Assembly: GCA_937892225.1 (NCBI GenBank)
Contig: CALAUH010000346.1
Coordinates: 1 to 16,663, forward strand
Source of the DNA: an uncultured Treponema sp.
GTDB lineage: Bacteria; Spirochaetota; Spirochaetia; Treponematales; Treponemataceae
Direction: 5' to 3'
Length of the DNA stretch: 16,663 bases
This document shows positions 7,623 through 15,873 of this stretch, piece by piece. Position numbers and translations under genes: made by a program. The first letter of the stretch is position 1. Each line of letters starts with the position of its first letter. The notes below the pieces were generated by a model. That model ran no database searches and was not told the origin of the DNA. It saw only the letters and a list, made by a program, of their open reading frames with translations.

Positions 7623-7985
7623 ATGGAAACAGAGTTGTTAAAAACAGGATTTTTTAAACGTGAAGAACGAATAAAAAATCCTGCAGATTTTAAGAAACTG
7701 TTTAAACAAGGAAAGAAGATAAGTATACCCGGGGCAAAATTATTTTTTCTGGAAAATAATCTGGGTATGAATCGAGTAGGTTTTCCTTTAATTCGTGGCT
7801 ACGGTAACGCGGTTGAAAGGAACTTATCAAAAAGATACAGCCGAGAAGTCTATCGTTTACTAAAATCACATTTGAACACCGGATATGATATGTTATTTTT
7901 AATTTATCCTGGAAATGATTCGTTCAGCTCGCGATGTGATCAAATTCGTTTACTTTGTCAAAAGGCTAATTTAATTAAAGATTAA
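7623..7985 (+). CDS. rnpA: Ribonuclease P protein component
   Basis: RnpA is the basic protein subunit that joins the RNase P RNA to remove 5' leaders from pre-tRNAs. The 120-residue product has the early FFKREERIKNPADFKKLFKQG stretch (residues 11-31 region) and the family signature NAVERNLSKRYSREVYR at about 61-77, including the RNxxKR core that contacts the RNA. Its position directly after rpmH is nearly universal. The start is uncertain: the ATG at 7623 has GGG immediately before it, too close for a normal ribosome site, and an in-frame TTG at 7635 has GGATGG about ten bases upstream. An in-frame stop at 7614 rules out anything longer. Confidence 0.93.
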   Translation: METELLKTGFFKREERIKNPADFKKLFKQGKKISIPGAKLFFLENNLGMNRVGFPLIRGYGNAVERNLSKRYSREVYRLLKSHLNTGYDMLFLIYPGNDSFSSRCDQIRLLCQKANLIKD

Positions 7986-8012
7986 AATTTAATTAATTTA
8001 CAAGAGGCAATT

Positions 8013-8258
8013 TTGTTTAAAAAGATAATTAATTGGATAAGAAATTTTCTTATAAAATTTTTTTGTCTTTTAATTCGCTTTTATCAAAAATTTATTTCTC
8101 CTTTGTTTCCAAAGTGTTGTAGATATACACCTACGTGTTCTGCTTATGCTTTAGAGGCAATTAAAAAATATGGTCCTGGTAAAGGTCTCTTTTTAGCAAT
8201 TAAACGAATATTAAGATGTAATCCTTATCACAAAGGTGGATACGATCCGGTTCCGTAA
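8013..8258 (+). CDS. yidD: Membrane protein insertion efficiency factor YidD
   Basis: YidD is a small, membrane-associated basic protein that helps YidC and Sec insert inner-membrane proteins. The 81 residues carry the full family signature: a hydrophobic amphipathic N-terminus, then FYQKFISPLFP, the Cys-rich CCRYTPTCSAYALEAIKKYG at about 35-54, LAIKRILRCNPYHKGGYDPVP at the end. The start is a TTG at 8013, with AGAGG five to six bases upstream; there is no ATG before the conserved part. It lies 27 bases after rnpA and 26 before yidC, so these are one operon. Confidence 0.95.
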   Translation: MFKKIINWIRNFLIKFFCLLIRFYQKFISPLFPKCCRYTPTCSAYALEAIKKYGPGKGLFLAIKRILRCNPYHKGGYDPVP

Positions 8259-8284
8259 ATAATTGCTTTTAACAGAGGAAAATA

Positions 8285-10084
8285 ATGGAAAAAAATACAG
8301 TCTGGGCTATAGTTTTATCTGTAATAATTTTAATTGGTTCTGCAATTTTAATACCAGTTTATCAGGCAAATCAGTTGGCAAAAAATGGTATTACAGAGCC
8401 AGTTGCAGTTGAACAGCAGTCAGAAACAAAAAATACTGTCGAAACAAATACACAGGAAACACTTTCTGCATCAGAAAATGTAGAAGAAGTAACAGAAGAA
8501 CCTGAAGAAGAAATTATTCTTACAGAAGAAAAAAAGGTTATAAGAACAAATGTAGCTGAAATTGAATTTACATCAAAAGGCGGTGATATTTTAAGTTATA
8601 AACTTATTAAACACAACGATATTGATACAAATGATTACATTCAGCTTGCAGACAATATTTCTGATATAAACAGAACTTGTGCTTTATCTTTTGGTGGTTC
8701 AACAACACCTATTGATAATACAATTTATGTTTTAGAAACAGAAGGTGATATCAATTCTGAAACACAAAAAATTATTTTTACTGCAAATAAAAAATTTAAT
8801 GGAAAATCATACATTATCAGAAAGGAATATACATTAGTAAATAATGAATATTTATTTAAACTTGATGTAAAAATCCATGGTGATCCAGTTGGTCTTGATT
8901 TTAATGGAGCAACTTATACTTTAAGAACTTCACCACAGATTGGACCATATTTTAATCAGAAAAGAGACCGTTATGAAGTAAGACAGTTCTTATCACATAA
9001 TGGTAAAAAAATAAAGAAAGTACCTTTAGCAACAGATCAGTTCAAAAAATATGAAAAAGATACTTTATGGGGTGGAATTGCAGGAAAATATTTTGAACAG
9101 TTAGTTATTCCTGTAGATTCAACAATCATTGGTAATATTTATTATTCTACTCAGGTAGAAGTAAATAATTATCAGAATGCACAGGCATTTTTCGAAAGAA
9201 GATCTTATACAGGTACAGATATAAGTGATACATATTATATGTATTTTGGACCTCGTAATGAAAAAGAAATAAAGATTTACAATGTTTCAGATAAAAACTA
9301 TTTCAAAATCAGCGGAAGAAAATTAACAGAAAGTATTAATACTTCTGGATGGCTCAGCTGGCTTGAAGCAATATTAAAATGGTGTCTTGAAACATTACAT
9401 AAAATTATTTCAAACTATGGTGTTTGTATTATAGTTCTTACATTTATTCTTAAATTATTAATGTTCCCAATTTCTAAAAAACAGTCATTGAGTACATTAA
9501 AAATGCAGGAATTACAGCCAAAAATTCAGGTATTACAGAAAAAATATGCAAATGATCAGCAGAAATTACAGGCAGAAATGTCAAAAGTATATCAGGAAGC
9601 TGGTTATAATCCTTTAAGCGGTTGTTTACCATTATTATTCCAGTTCTTAATTCTCTGGGCTATGTTTAATCTGTTCAACAACTATTTTGATTTTAGAGGA
9701 AGCGTATTTATTAAAGGTTGGATTCCTGATTTAACAAAAGGTGATAGTGTTTATACTTTCAAAAAGGCAATTCCTTTATTAGGAACAGAATTACGTATTT
9801 TACCAATTATTTATGTTGGTACACAGATTTTATCATCAAAAATAACTCAGATGCAGAATGTTTCAAACAATGGAAGTAAAGGTCAGATGATTTTAATGAC
9901 TTATGGTTTACCAATATTCTTCTTCTTTATGTTCTATTCTGCTTCATCTGGATTACTTTTATTCTGGCTCACAAGTAATATTCTTTCAATTATTCAGCAG
10001 ATTATTATTAATAAGATGATGAAAAATAAGAAAAAAGAAATGGCAGTTACAGAAAATAAAATTGTTAAAAAAAGTAAAAAATAA
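8285..10084 (+). CDS. yidC: Membrane protein insertase YidC
   Basis: YidC inserts and folds inner-membrane proteins, alone or with SecYEG. At 599 residues it is the long Gram-negative type: one N-terminal membrane segment (about 7-27), an acidic Glu/Thr-rich linker (about 45-82), a large periplasmic P1 domain (about 88-345) and the conserved five-helix core from about 372. The core has the LQPKIQVLQKKYANDQQKLQAEM cytoplasmic hairpin (409-432, by position) and the NPLSGCLPLLFQ motif at 442-453. The C-terminus is a lysine-rich tail likely to contact ribosomes. At the position of the conserved hydrophilic-groove arginine of E. coli (FIVRGIM) this protein has FILKLLM, Lys390. A GAGGAAA ribosome site precedes the ATG. 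Confidence 0.97.
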   Translation: MEKNTVWAIVLSVIILIGSAILIPVYQANQLAKNGITEPVAVEQQSETKNTVETNTQETLSASENVEEVTEEPEEEIILTEEKKVIRTNVAEIEFTSKGGDILSYKLIKHNDIDTNDYIQLADNISDINRTCALSFGGSTTPIDNTIYVLETEGDINSETQKIIFTANKKFNGKSYIIRKEYTLVNNEYLFKLDVKIHGDPVGLDFNGATYTLRTSPQIGPYFNQKRDRYEVRQFLSHNGKKIKKVPLATDQFKKYEKDTLWGGIAGKYFEQLVIPVDSTIIGNIYYSTQVEVNNYQNAQAFFERRSYTGTDISDTYYMYFGPRNEKEIKIYNVSDKNYFKISGRKLTESINTSGWLSWLEAILKWCLETLHKIISNYGVCIIVLTFILKLLMFPISKKQSLSTLKMQELQPKIQVLQKKYANDQQKLQAEMSKVYQEAGYNPLSGCLPLLFQFLILWAMFNLFNNYFDFRGSVFIKGWIPDLTKGDSVYTFKKAIPLLGTELRILPIIYVGTQILSSKITQMQNVSNNGSKGQMILMTYGLPIFFFFMFYSASSGLLLFWLTSNILSIIQQIIINKMMKNKKKEMAVTENKIVKKSKK

Positions 10085-10114
10085 TTTGTCCGGCTATAAA
10101 AAGAGGTAATATAA

Positions 10115-10813
10115 ATGACTTACGAATATGAAGGAAAAACTGAAAAAGAAGCTATTGAATTAGCTGCAAATGAATTGAATCTTGAAAGAGATCAATTTGA
10201 TGTTGAAATTCTTGAAACACAGAAAAATTCCATTTTTAAAAAAGGATACGTAAAAATCAGAGTTCATACTTTAGATGATGATAAACCACATTCTTTTGAA
10301 AATAGAAATTATGAAGAAAAGCATACAAGAATCTTAGCAGATCCTTTACCACAGGGTGAATTTGAAAAGAAATTAATCGAATTTATTACAACTATGATTG
10401 AAAAAATGGGATATGATATCAAAGTTGAAATATCTTACAGAGAAGATAAAAAATTAGGTATTAAACTTGAATCATCACATTCTTCAATTTTAATTGGTCG
10501 TAAAGGTAAAAATCTTGATGCTTTACAACTTTTAGCAAATATTTATGCAGGACGTCTTGGTCATGAAGATGTAAGAGTTATTCTTGATACAGAAAATTAT
10601 AGAATTCGTCGTGAAGAATCTTTAGTAAGACTTGCTTATACAACAGCAGATAAAGTTCGTTCTTCAAGAAATTCTATTCTTCTTGAACCAATGAATCCTT
10701 TTGAAAGAAGATTAATTCATACAACTTTAAATGATATTCCAGATGTTGAAACCAAAAGCGAAGGAGATGGTTTATATAAACAGGTAAGAGTTTTATATAA
10801 AGGAATTCGCTAA
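10115..10813 (+). CDS. jag: Jag / KhpB RNA-binding protein
   Basis: This cytoplasmic RNA-binding protein has the classic three-part Jag layout in 232 residues. Jag-N is at about 1-52 (EGKTEKEAIELAANEL). A KH domain at about 85-160 has its GRKG loop at 128-131. An R3H domain at about 165-230 has Arg198 and His202 in PFERRLIH. Homologues (KhpB, EloR) bind many mRNAs and sRNAs with KhpA and affect cell elongation and division in Gram-positives; the role in spirochaetes is unknown. The link with yidC is conserved across many phyla. AGAGGTAA lies before the ATG, and the next gene begins 11 bases after the stop. Confidence 0.95.
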   Translation: MTYEYEGKTEKEAIELAANELNLERDQFDVEILETQKNSIFKKGYVKIRVHTLDDDKPHSFENRNYEEKHTRILADPLPQGEFEKKLIEFITTMIEKMGYDIKVEISYREDKKLGIKLESSHSSILIGRKGKNLDALQLLANIYAGRLGHEDVRVILDTENYRIRREESLVRLAYTTADKVRSSRNSILLEPMNPFERRLIHTTLNDIPDVETKSEGDGLYKQVRVLYKGIR

Positions 10814-10824
10814 GAGGTAACAAA

Positions 10825-11628
10825 ATGAAAAAATTGCTTAAAAAGATAACTTTTGGGTTCATTTTTTTAATGATTACAGGTTCTGTTTTTGCAGATCCTG
10901 CTAAATTAGAAGGATTATTAAGTTCAAAAAATATTGAAGAACTTAAAAAAAATGGTTCTATAAAATTTATGCATGAAGAAAATGATGATGTACTTAAATT
11001 AGTACCAAATACATCATATTCAACAAAAATAAATTCTTATAGAGTTAAAAAATATGAAAAAAACTTTCCATTTGTTTATGAAAGTCTTTATTATTTGAAT
11101 AAACAGGATTTATTAAAATCAAGTAATTCATCTAAAAAAGATATAACAATTGATGATGTTTCTTATGTCTTCAGAGCAGTTTCAAAAATGGAAGGAATGA
11201 CATATTATTCTTCTACAAGAAAAAAAGATATGATTCTTTACAAAAAGGCATATACAATTTCAGGTCCAGAATCAAAAACACCAGTAGCAGATAAAACATC
11301 AGGTTCTGCAGACGGATTAGTTCTTTATTGTTTACAGGATGATGCAAGTTTTGGTGATTGTAGATATAAATTAAATTATCATCAGAGTGATAATATGCTG
11401 CTAGCTGTATTTACAAGTGTTGATGATTTAGGAATTGGTCCAATCACAGGAATTGAAGCAGGAAATATGCGTATTATCTGCTTTGCAATTGATTGTGGAG
11501 ACAGTTTACTTCTTTATTTAGCAACTGATGCTAATTGTAAGAAAGTACCTGGAATTAAAAAACAGGTTTCTGATTCTATGTCTACAAGAATTGATGCTGT
11601 ATATAATTGGTTTATGAAACAATTCTAA
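10825..11628 (+). CDS. Secreted protein of unknown function
   Basis: I do not recognise a function. The 267-residue product has a clear Sec signal peptide: basic MKKLLKKI, a hydrophobic core and a likely type I cleavage after Ala23 (SVFA, then DP). There is no lipobox cysteine. The mature part has a Lys/Asn/Ser-rich first half and a more ordered second half with four cysteines between about 168 and 238, so disulphides in the periplasm are possible. It resembles proteins that databases list under treponemal DUF names (perhaps DUF6675, from memory and unverified). It is spaced 11 bases after jag and 10 before the PPIase gene, with AGAGG before its ATG, so it belongs to the operon and may share the envelope-folding theme. 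Confidence 0.8.
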   Translation: MKKLLKKITFGFIFLMITGSVFADPAKLEGLLSSKNIEELKKNGSIKFMHEENDDVLKLVPNTSYSTKINSYRVKKYEKNFPFVYESLYYLNKQDLLKSSNSSKKDITIDDVSYVFRAVSKMEGMTYYSSTRKKDMILYKKAYTISGPESKTPVADKTSGSADGLVLYCLQDDASFGDCRYKLNYHQSDNMLLAVFTSVDDLGIGPITGIEAGNMRIICFAIDCGDSLLLYLATDANCKKVPGIKKQVSDSMSTRIDAVYNWFMKQF

Positions 11629-11638
11629 AGAAGGAGAT

Positions 11639-12718
11639 ATGAAAAAATTGAATATCAAAAAATTAATTTTTGGACTTATTATAGGAATTTCAGTAGTTAC
11701 TGGTATTTCTTGTAGTCCTAGGAGTAAAACTATGGAAGCTCTTAAAGGGCAGGATGGATTATTTGTTGTAATTACAACAAATCAAGGTGAAATTGCAATT
11801 AAATTGTTTTATAAAGAAACACCTTTAACAGTTACTAATTTCGTTGGATTAGCAGAAGGAACATTAGATGCTGCTAAAGGAAAACCATTTTATGATGGAT
11901 TAAAATTCCACAGAGTTATAAGCGTTGCAAATGGTGACGAACAGGATTTTATGATTCAGGGTGGAGATCCAAGAGGAAATGGAACTGGTGGTCCAGGATA
12001 TCAGTTTGCTGATGAATTTAGAGATGATTTAGTATTTGATAAACCAGGTAAACTTGCTATGGCAAATTCTGGTGCTAATACAAACGGAAGTCAGTTCTTT
12101 ATTACAATTGTTCCAACAACATGGTTAAACGGAAAACATACAATTTTTGGTGAAGTTGTAATTGGTCAGGATATTGTAAATAAAACAAAAATGAATGACG
12201 TAATTAAATCTATCAAAATTGTAAGAAATGGTGATGAAGCAAAAGCTTTCTCTGCAACTCAGGCAGATTTTGATAGATTATCAAAAGAAGCATTAAAAGT
12301 TCAGGAAGAAGCTGAGAAAAAAGCAATGGAAGCTCAGCAGAATGCTATGAAAGAACTTACTGAAGGTTGTGTTAAATCAAATTCAGGTGTTTATTTCAAA
12401 GTTGTTGAAAATGGAACTGGAAATAAAATTGGTAAAGGAAAACAGGTTACTTGTGAATATCAAGGATATTTAATTGATGGTAGAGTTTTCGATGCTTCAC
12501 AGGCATTCCATCCACAGGGACACGAACCAATTGATTTTGAAACAGCTAGTGGAATGATGATTCCAGGTTTTGATGAAATGGTTCAGGATATGAAAGTAGG
12601 TGAAACACGTACAATGATTATTCCACCAGAATTAGCATATGGACCAAATGGAATTCCAGGTGTTATTCCAGGTAATTCATATATTTGTTTTGATGTAAAA
12701 GTTGTAAAAGCTGAATAG
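11639..12718 (+). CDS. Dual-family immunophilin lipoprotein: cyclophilin fused to FKBP prolyl isomerase
   Basis: This 359-residue protein combines two unrelated peptidyl-prolyl cis-trans isomerase folds. A lipoprotein signal ends at Cys25 (TGISC), so it is probably anchored in a membrane facing the periplasm. The cyclophilin domain (about 40-196) has FHRVI with Arg92, FMIQGGD with Phe104/Met105/Gln107, ANSGANTNGSQFFIT at 142-156, Trp162 and HTIFGEV at 167-173. A helical Glu/Ala/Lys-rich linker (about 205-245) follows. The FKBP domain (about 248-358) has VFDAS, MIPGFDEMVQDMKVGE and PELAYG at 330-335; Phe311 stands where FKBP12 has its pocket Trp. Such CFBP-type fusions have been reported for Treponema denticola. 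GAAGGAG precedes the ATG. It is the last gene before a strong terminator. Confidence 0.93.
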   Translation: MKKLNIKKLIFGLIIGISVVTGISCSPRSKTMEALKGQDGLFVVITTNQGEIAIKLFYKETPLTVTNFVGLAEGTLDAAKGKPFYDGLKFHRVISVANGDEQDFMIQGGDPRGNGTGGPGYQFADEFRDDLVFDKPGKLAMANSGANTNGSQFFITIVPTTWLNGKHTIFGEVVIGQDIVNKTKMNDVIKSIKIVRNGDEAKAFSATQADFDRLSKEALKVQEEAEKKAMEAQQNAMKELTEGCVKSNSGVYFKVVENGTGNKIGKGKQVTCEYQGYLIDGRVFDASQAFHPQGHEPIDFETASGMMIPGFDEMVQDMKVGETRTMIIPPELAYGPNGIPGVIPGNSYICFDVKVVKAE

Positions 12719-12737
12719 TCAAAATTAGATGTATATT

Positions 12738-12773
12738 AAAAGAGGTTGTAAAAATTACAACCTCTTTTTTTTT
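12738..12773. terminator. Intrinsic terminator between the PPIase gene and metF
   Basis: AAAAGAGGTTGTAA (12738-12751) and TTACAACCTCTTTT (12755-12768) form a perfect 14-bp stem with a 3-base loop, and the T-run continues to 12773 (nine T's). It ends the plus-strand operon 20 bases after its stop codon. The T-run overlaps the metF stop codon (12774-12772). On the minus strand the stem is followed by only four T's, so it may also terminate metF, less efficiently. Confidence 0.95.
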
Positions 12774-13671
12774 ATTTAACTAATGGTGGAACACTGAATA
12801 AACTTTTTGTTGCTTCATATATTTTTCTTGCAACAAGTGGATTATTCATTGTGTAAAGATGAATTCCTTGAACACCATGTGTTACTAAATCAACAATCTG
12901 ATCAATGGCATAAGCAATTCCTGCATCTCTAATTGCTTCAGGATTATCCTGATATCTTTCCATCATGTCAGTAAATTTTTTTGGTAAAACTGCATTTGTC
13001 ATGCTTACCATACGTTCTATTGATTTTTTATTAGTTGCAGGCATAATTCCTGCTTCTATTGGAACATTAATTCCTTTTATATTACATCTTTCTAAAAATC
13101 TGTAAAATTGTTCATTGTCAAAAAATAATTGTGATAATAAATGAGAAGCACCAGAATCAACTTTTTGTTTTAAAAAATTAATATCACTAAAAACTGAAGA
13201 AGATTCAGGATGTAATTCAGGATAACATGCGCCTAAAATATTGAATTTTTTTCCATCAGTTCTTTTTGAATCAAAATCTTTAATAAATTTGATTAAATCA
13301 CTGGCATGATTAAAATCTGTACAAGGTTCTTTTCCTTCTACACGATCACCACGCAGAGCTAAAATATTATCAATATCAGCTTTCTGAAATTCTTCTAATA
13401 CATGCTGTGCATCATTTTTAGTCATATTTATACAAGGCATATGAATTACAGATTCAACTTTACATGTTTCTTTGATTCTTTTTGCTATTGCGACTGTATT
13501 ATCACAATTAGAACTGCCACCTGCACCAAATGTAACGGAAATAAAATCTGGATTTAAATCTTTTAACTGGTCTAAAGTAGAAAAAATTGTATCGATAGGC
13601 ATATCTTTTTTTGGTGGAAAGACTTCAAAAGAAAATATTGTCTTTTTAGAAAGTTCTGTTTCATTAAGCAT
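12772..13671 (-). CDS. metF: Methylenetetrahydrofolate reductase
   Basis: MetF reduces 5,10-methylenetetrahydrofolate to 5-methyltetrahydrofolate, the methyl donor for methionine synthesis, using FAD. The 299 residues fit the bacterial single-domain family. Family motifs are FSFEVFPPKK at 13-22 with the catalytic Glu16, FISVTFGAGGS at about 43-53, NILALRGDR at about 102-110, an LGACYPE segment at about 146-152, and IPIEAGIMP-type sequence at about 203-211. GGAG lies about seven bases before the ATG. It is the only complete gene on the right arm that opposes the replication direction, and it converges on the PPIase operon. No methionine synthase gene is nearby. The predicted leader is only about 22 bases, which leaves no room for a SAM riboswitch. 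Confidence 0.95.
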   Translation of the reverse strand: MLNETELSKKTIFSFEVFPPKKDMPIDTIFSTLDQLKDLNPDFISVTFGAGGSSNCDNTVAIAKRIKETCKVESVIHMPCINMTKNDAQHVLEEFQKADIDNILALRGDRVEGKEPCTDFNHASDLIKFIKDFDSKRTDGKKFNILGACYPELHPESSSVFSDINFLKQKVDSGASHLLSQLFFDNEQFYRFLERCNIKGINVPIEAGIMPATNKKSIERMVSMTNAVLPKKFTDMMERYQDNPEAIRDAGIAYAIDQIVDLVTHGVQGIHLYTMNNPLVARKIYEATKSLFSVPPLVK

Positions 13672-13699
13672 AAAATGACTCCAAATTTTGTTTATTGTT

Positions 13700-13728
13700 A
13701 TTATAAAGATAAAAAAATTTTTCTACAA
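13700..13728 (-). promoter_or_regulatory. Predicted metF promoter
   Basis: On the minus strand TTGTAG (13728-13723) is separated by exactly 17 bases from a perfect TATAAT (13705-13700). The start point would be near 13693, giving a short leader of about 22 bases that carries the GGAG ribosome site. Confidence 0.6.
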
Positions 13729-13777
13729 GATTTAAAAACAGTTACGAAAGTTTAATATATTTGTTATTATATAAATG

Positions 13778-13796
13778 ACAAAATTTTAAATTTTGT
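13778..13796. repeat. Perfect AT palindrome upstream of the M16 protease gene
   Basis: ACAAAATTT and AAATTTTGT mirror each other around one central T (19 bases). It lies 25 bases before the M16 start codon, just after a possible -10 (TATTAT 13765-13770 or TATAAA 13770-13775). Position fits an operator, but low sequence complexity makes chance likely. A related 12-base palindrome, ACAAAATTTTGT, occurs at 15727-15738 near the broken end of the same gene. Confidence 0.3.
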
Positions 13797-13821
13797 AAAC
13801 TAAAAATCTATAGGAGAAAAA

Positions 13822-15744
13822 ATGAAAACTATTAAAAAAATTGTAATTTCATTTTTAATGTTATTTGCTTTTACAGCAAGTATTTCAGCACAAAATGATA
13901 AATTATTAAAATGGAATTCTTCAATTAAAAATGGGACTTTGGAAAATGGAATGTCTTATTATGTATTAAAGAATTCACATCCGGAAAATCGTATTCTTTT
14001 AAGACTTGTTGTAAAAGCAGGTTCAAATATGGAAGAAGATGATCAAAAAGGTGTTGCTCATTTTGTAGAGCATATGTGTTTTAATGGTACTGAAAATTTT
14101 AAGAAAAGTGCCATCGTTGATTATTTTGAATCAATTGGTATGGCTTTTGGACCAGAAGTAAATGCTTATACATCTTTTGAAGAAACTGTTTATATGCTTG
14201 AAATTCCAGCTGATAATCCTGAAATTTTAACTAAAAGTTTACAAGTTTTAAGAGACTGGGCTTGTTCTGTAACATTTGAACAGGAAGAACTTGATAAAGA
14301 ACGTGGTGTTATTAAAGAAGAATGGCGTATAAATCAGGGAGTAAGCGGTCGTATAAGAGATTCTCTTGTTGAATTAATCTTAAAAGATTCCAAATATGCA
14401 GAAAGATTACCAATCGGTGATATGAAAATTATAGAAAATATTTCAAGAGACCGTGTTGTTGATTTTTATCAGAAATGGTATAGACCAGAATTTATGTCTA
14501 TTGTTGCAGTAGGTGATATTAATCCTTCTGTTTTGGAAAAAGAAATTAAAAATACAATGAATGTTATTTCTAAATCAGAAGAAATGGTAAATCATCCGGA
14601 TTTTTTAGTTCCTAATTCTAATGAAAAAGTAATTAAAATTTTAAAAGATAAAGAAATGCCTAATTGTGAAGTTGATATTTTCAGTAGAGTAGAAGATTAT
14701 TCACAAATTAGAACAGAAGCTCAATATAGAGAAAATATTTCTTTGACTTTATTTACATATATTTTTAATCAGCGTTTACAGGAAATTACTAATTCACCAG
14801 ATGCAGTATGGTTGTTATCTGGAAGCGGCGCAATAGATTATTCAAAAACATCTCATTATGATTATGTAAATTTTGTTCCAAAAGAAGGACAGCTTATTTC
14901 ATCAATTAAAAAAATGATTGATGAATATACAAGAATATGTAATTTTGGAATTACAGATGAAGAATTAGATCGTGTTAAAAAATTACTTTTATCAAATGCA
15001 GATTTAACTCTTAAAAATAAAAATAATATCAGTTCAAGTGATTTAGCTTCTCAGATTGTAAATGGAATTCTTTATAATACACCGGTTATTAGTACAGATA
15101 ATTCAGTAAAATTGACAAAGAAATTTGTTAATCAGATTACAAAAGAAGAAATTTTATCTGATGCTCAAAAACACTTTAAAGAAAATGGTAATAGAATGTT
15201 AATTTTATTACCTGAAAATTATAAAGAAAAAGTTTCAGAAAAAGAAATTCTTGATATCTGGAAAAATTATCAGAATCAGGAAATTGAAAATTATACAGAA
15301 AATAAAATTAAATCATCTTTAATGGATAAACCTGCAATAAAAGGTAAAATTATTTCTACAGAAAAAAATTCTAATTTAGGAACAACAGAATATACTTTTG
15401 AAAATGGAATTAAATTAATCTGTAAAAAAACTAAGTATGAAAAAGATTTAATCAGAATAAACGGTTTTAGTAGATTTGGATCAAATTATTTTTCAGAAAA
15501 AGAATTTCCTTCATCACAAATTATGTTAAATTATGCAAGTTTATCTGGTTTTGGTGATTTTAATAATGTTGAACTTCAAAAATTATTATTAGATAAACAG
15601 GTAAGTTTGAATTTCAACATTTTTGATACTTCAAATGTTATAAAAGGTTCTTCTAACAATAAGGATTTTGAAGTTTTATTGCAGTTAATAAATCTTTCAT
15701 TTACAAAACCAAGATTTACACTCCATACAAAATTTTGTTTTTAA
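13822..15744 (+). pseudogene. M16 family zinc protease, C-terminally truncated
   Basis: The product is an exported insulinase-type (M16) metallopeptidase that is cut short. A signal peptide ends near Ala23 (ISA, then QN). The first catalytic domain has the inverted zinc motif HFVEH at 80-84 and the third ligand Glu160 at the expected distance (EEELDKERG region), followed by GVIKEEW. A second M16 half begins at about 535 (FENGIKLICKK), but family homology stops at KPRF (629-632, near base 15,717), after which TLHTKFCF and a stop follow. Full-length relatives of this type are about 900-950 residues, so roughly 290 are missing. No other frame continues the homology, so this is a real loss and not a frameshift. 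The remaining active-site half may still be made. The ATG is preceded by TAGGAG. Confidence 0.85.
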
Positions 15745-15873
15745 ATCTGTTTCTTTCTCATTTATGTGATTTTTCTTAATTGAGCAGATTTGTTTTTTCT
15801 TTGACATTTTTATCGCCTGCTCTTTTGCTATGTATGGATTTAATGAATCTTCGATATTTCCTGCGTTTAATGA
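15697..15873 (-). pseudogene. Reverse-strand open frame across the M16 break, possible gene remnant
   Basis: The minus strand is open for 59 codons from 15873 to a TGA at 15699-15697; the only ATG in it (15807) leaves 36 residues starting MSKKKQICSIKKN. The strand is purine-rich like the real genes here. The frame includes a Cys-Met-Glu-Cys motif. Its last six or seven codons lie in DNA that is M16 sequence on the other strand, so it cannot be an intact gene end. No family is recognised. It could equally be non-coding. Confidence 0.25.
15743..15791. repeat. Inverted repeat just after the M16 premature stop
   Basis: AAATCTG (15743-15749) and CAGATTT (15785-15791) are a 7-bp inverted repeat 35 bases apart. 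GAGCAG (15782-15787) also pairs with CTGCTC at 15817-15822, so alternative folds exist. The role is unknown. Confidence 0.3.

Noticed and set aside
10674..10862. Minus-strand open frame of 62 codons over the jag end and the next gene start
   Set aside because: It overlaps the conserved R3H domain of jag and a signal peptide on the other strand, and has no independent support.
13472..13678. Plus-strand open frame of 68 codons inside metF
   Set aside because: It is antisense to conserved MetF motifs and shows no coding signature of its own.
13672..13700. Possible SAM or methionine riboswitch before metF
   Set aside because: The predicted leader is about 22 bases and no paired, G-C containing aptamer is visible.
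15717..15744. Simple frameshift as the cause of the short M16 protein
   Set aside because: None of the plus-strand frames after 15,717 continues M16-like sequence; the DNA changes character.
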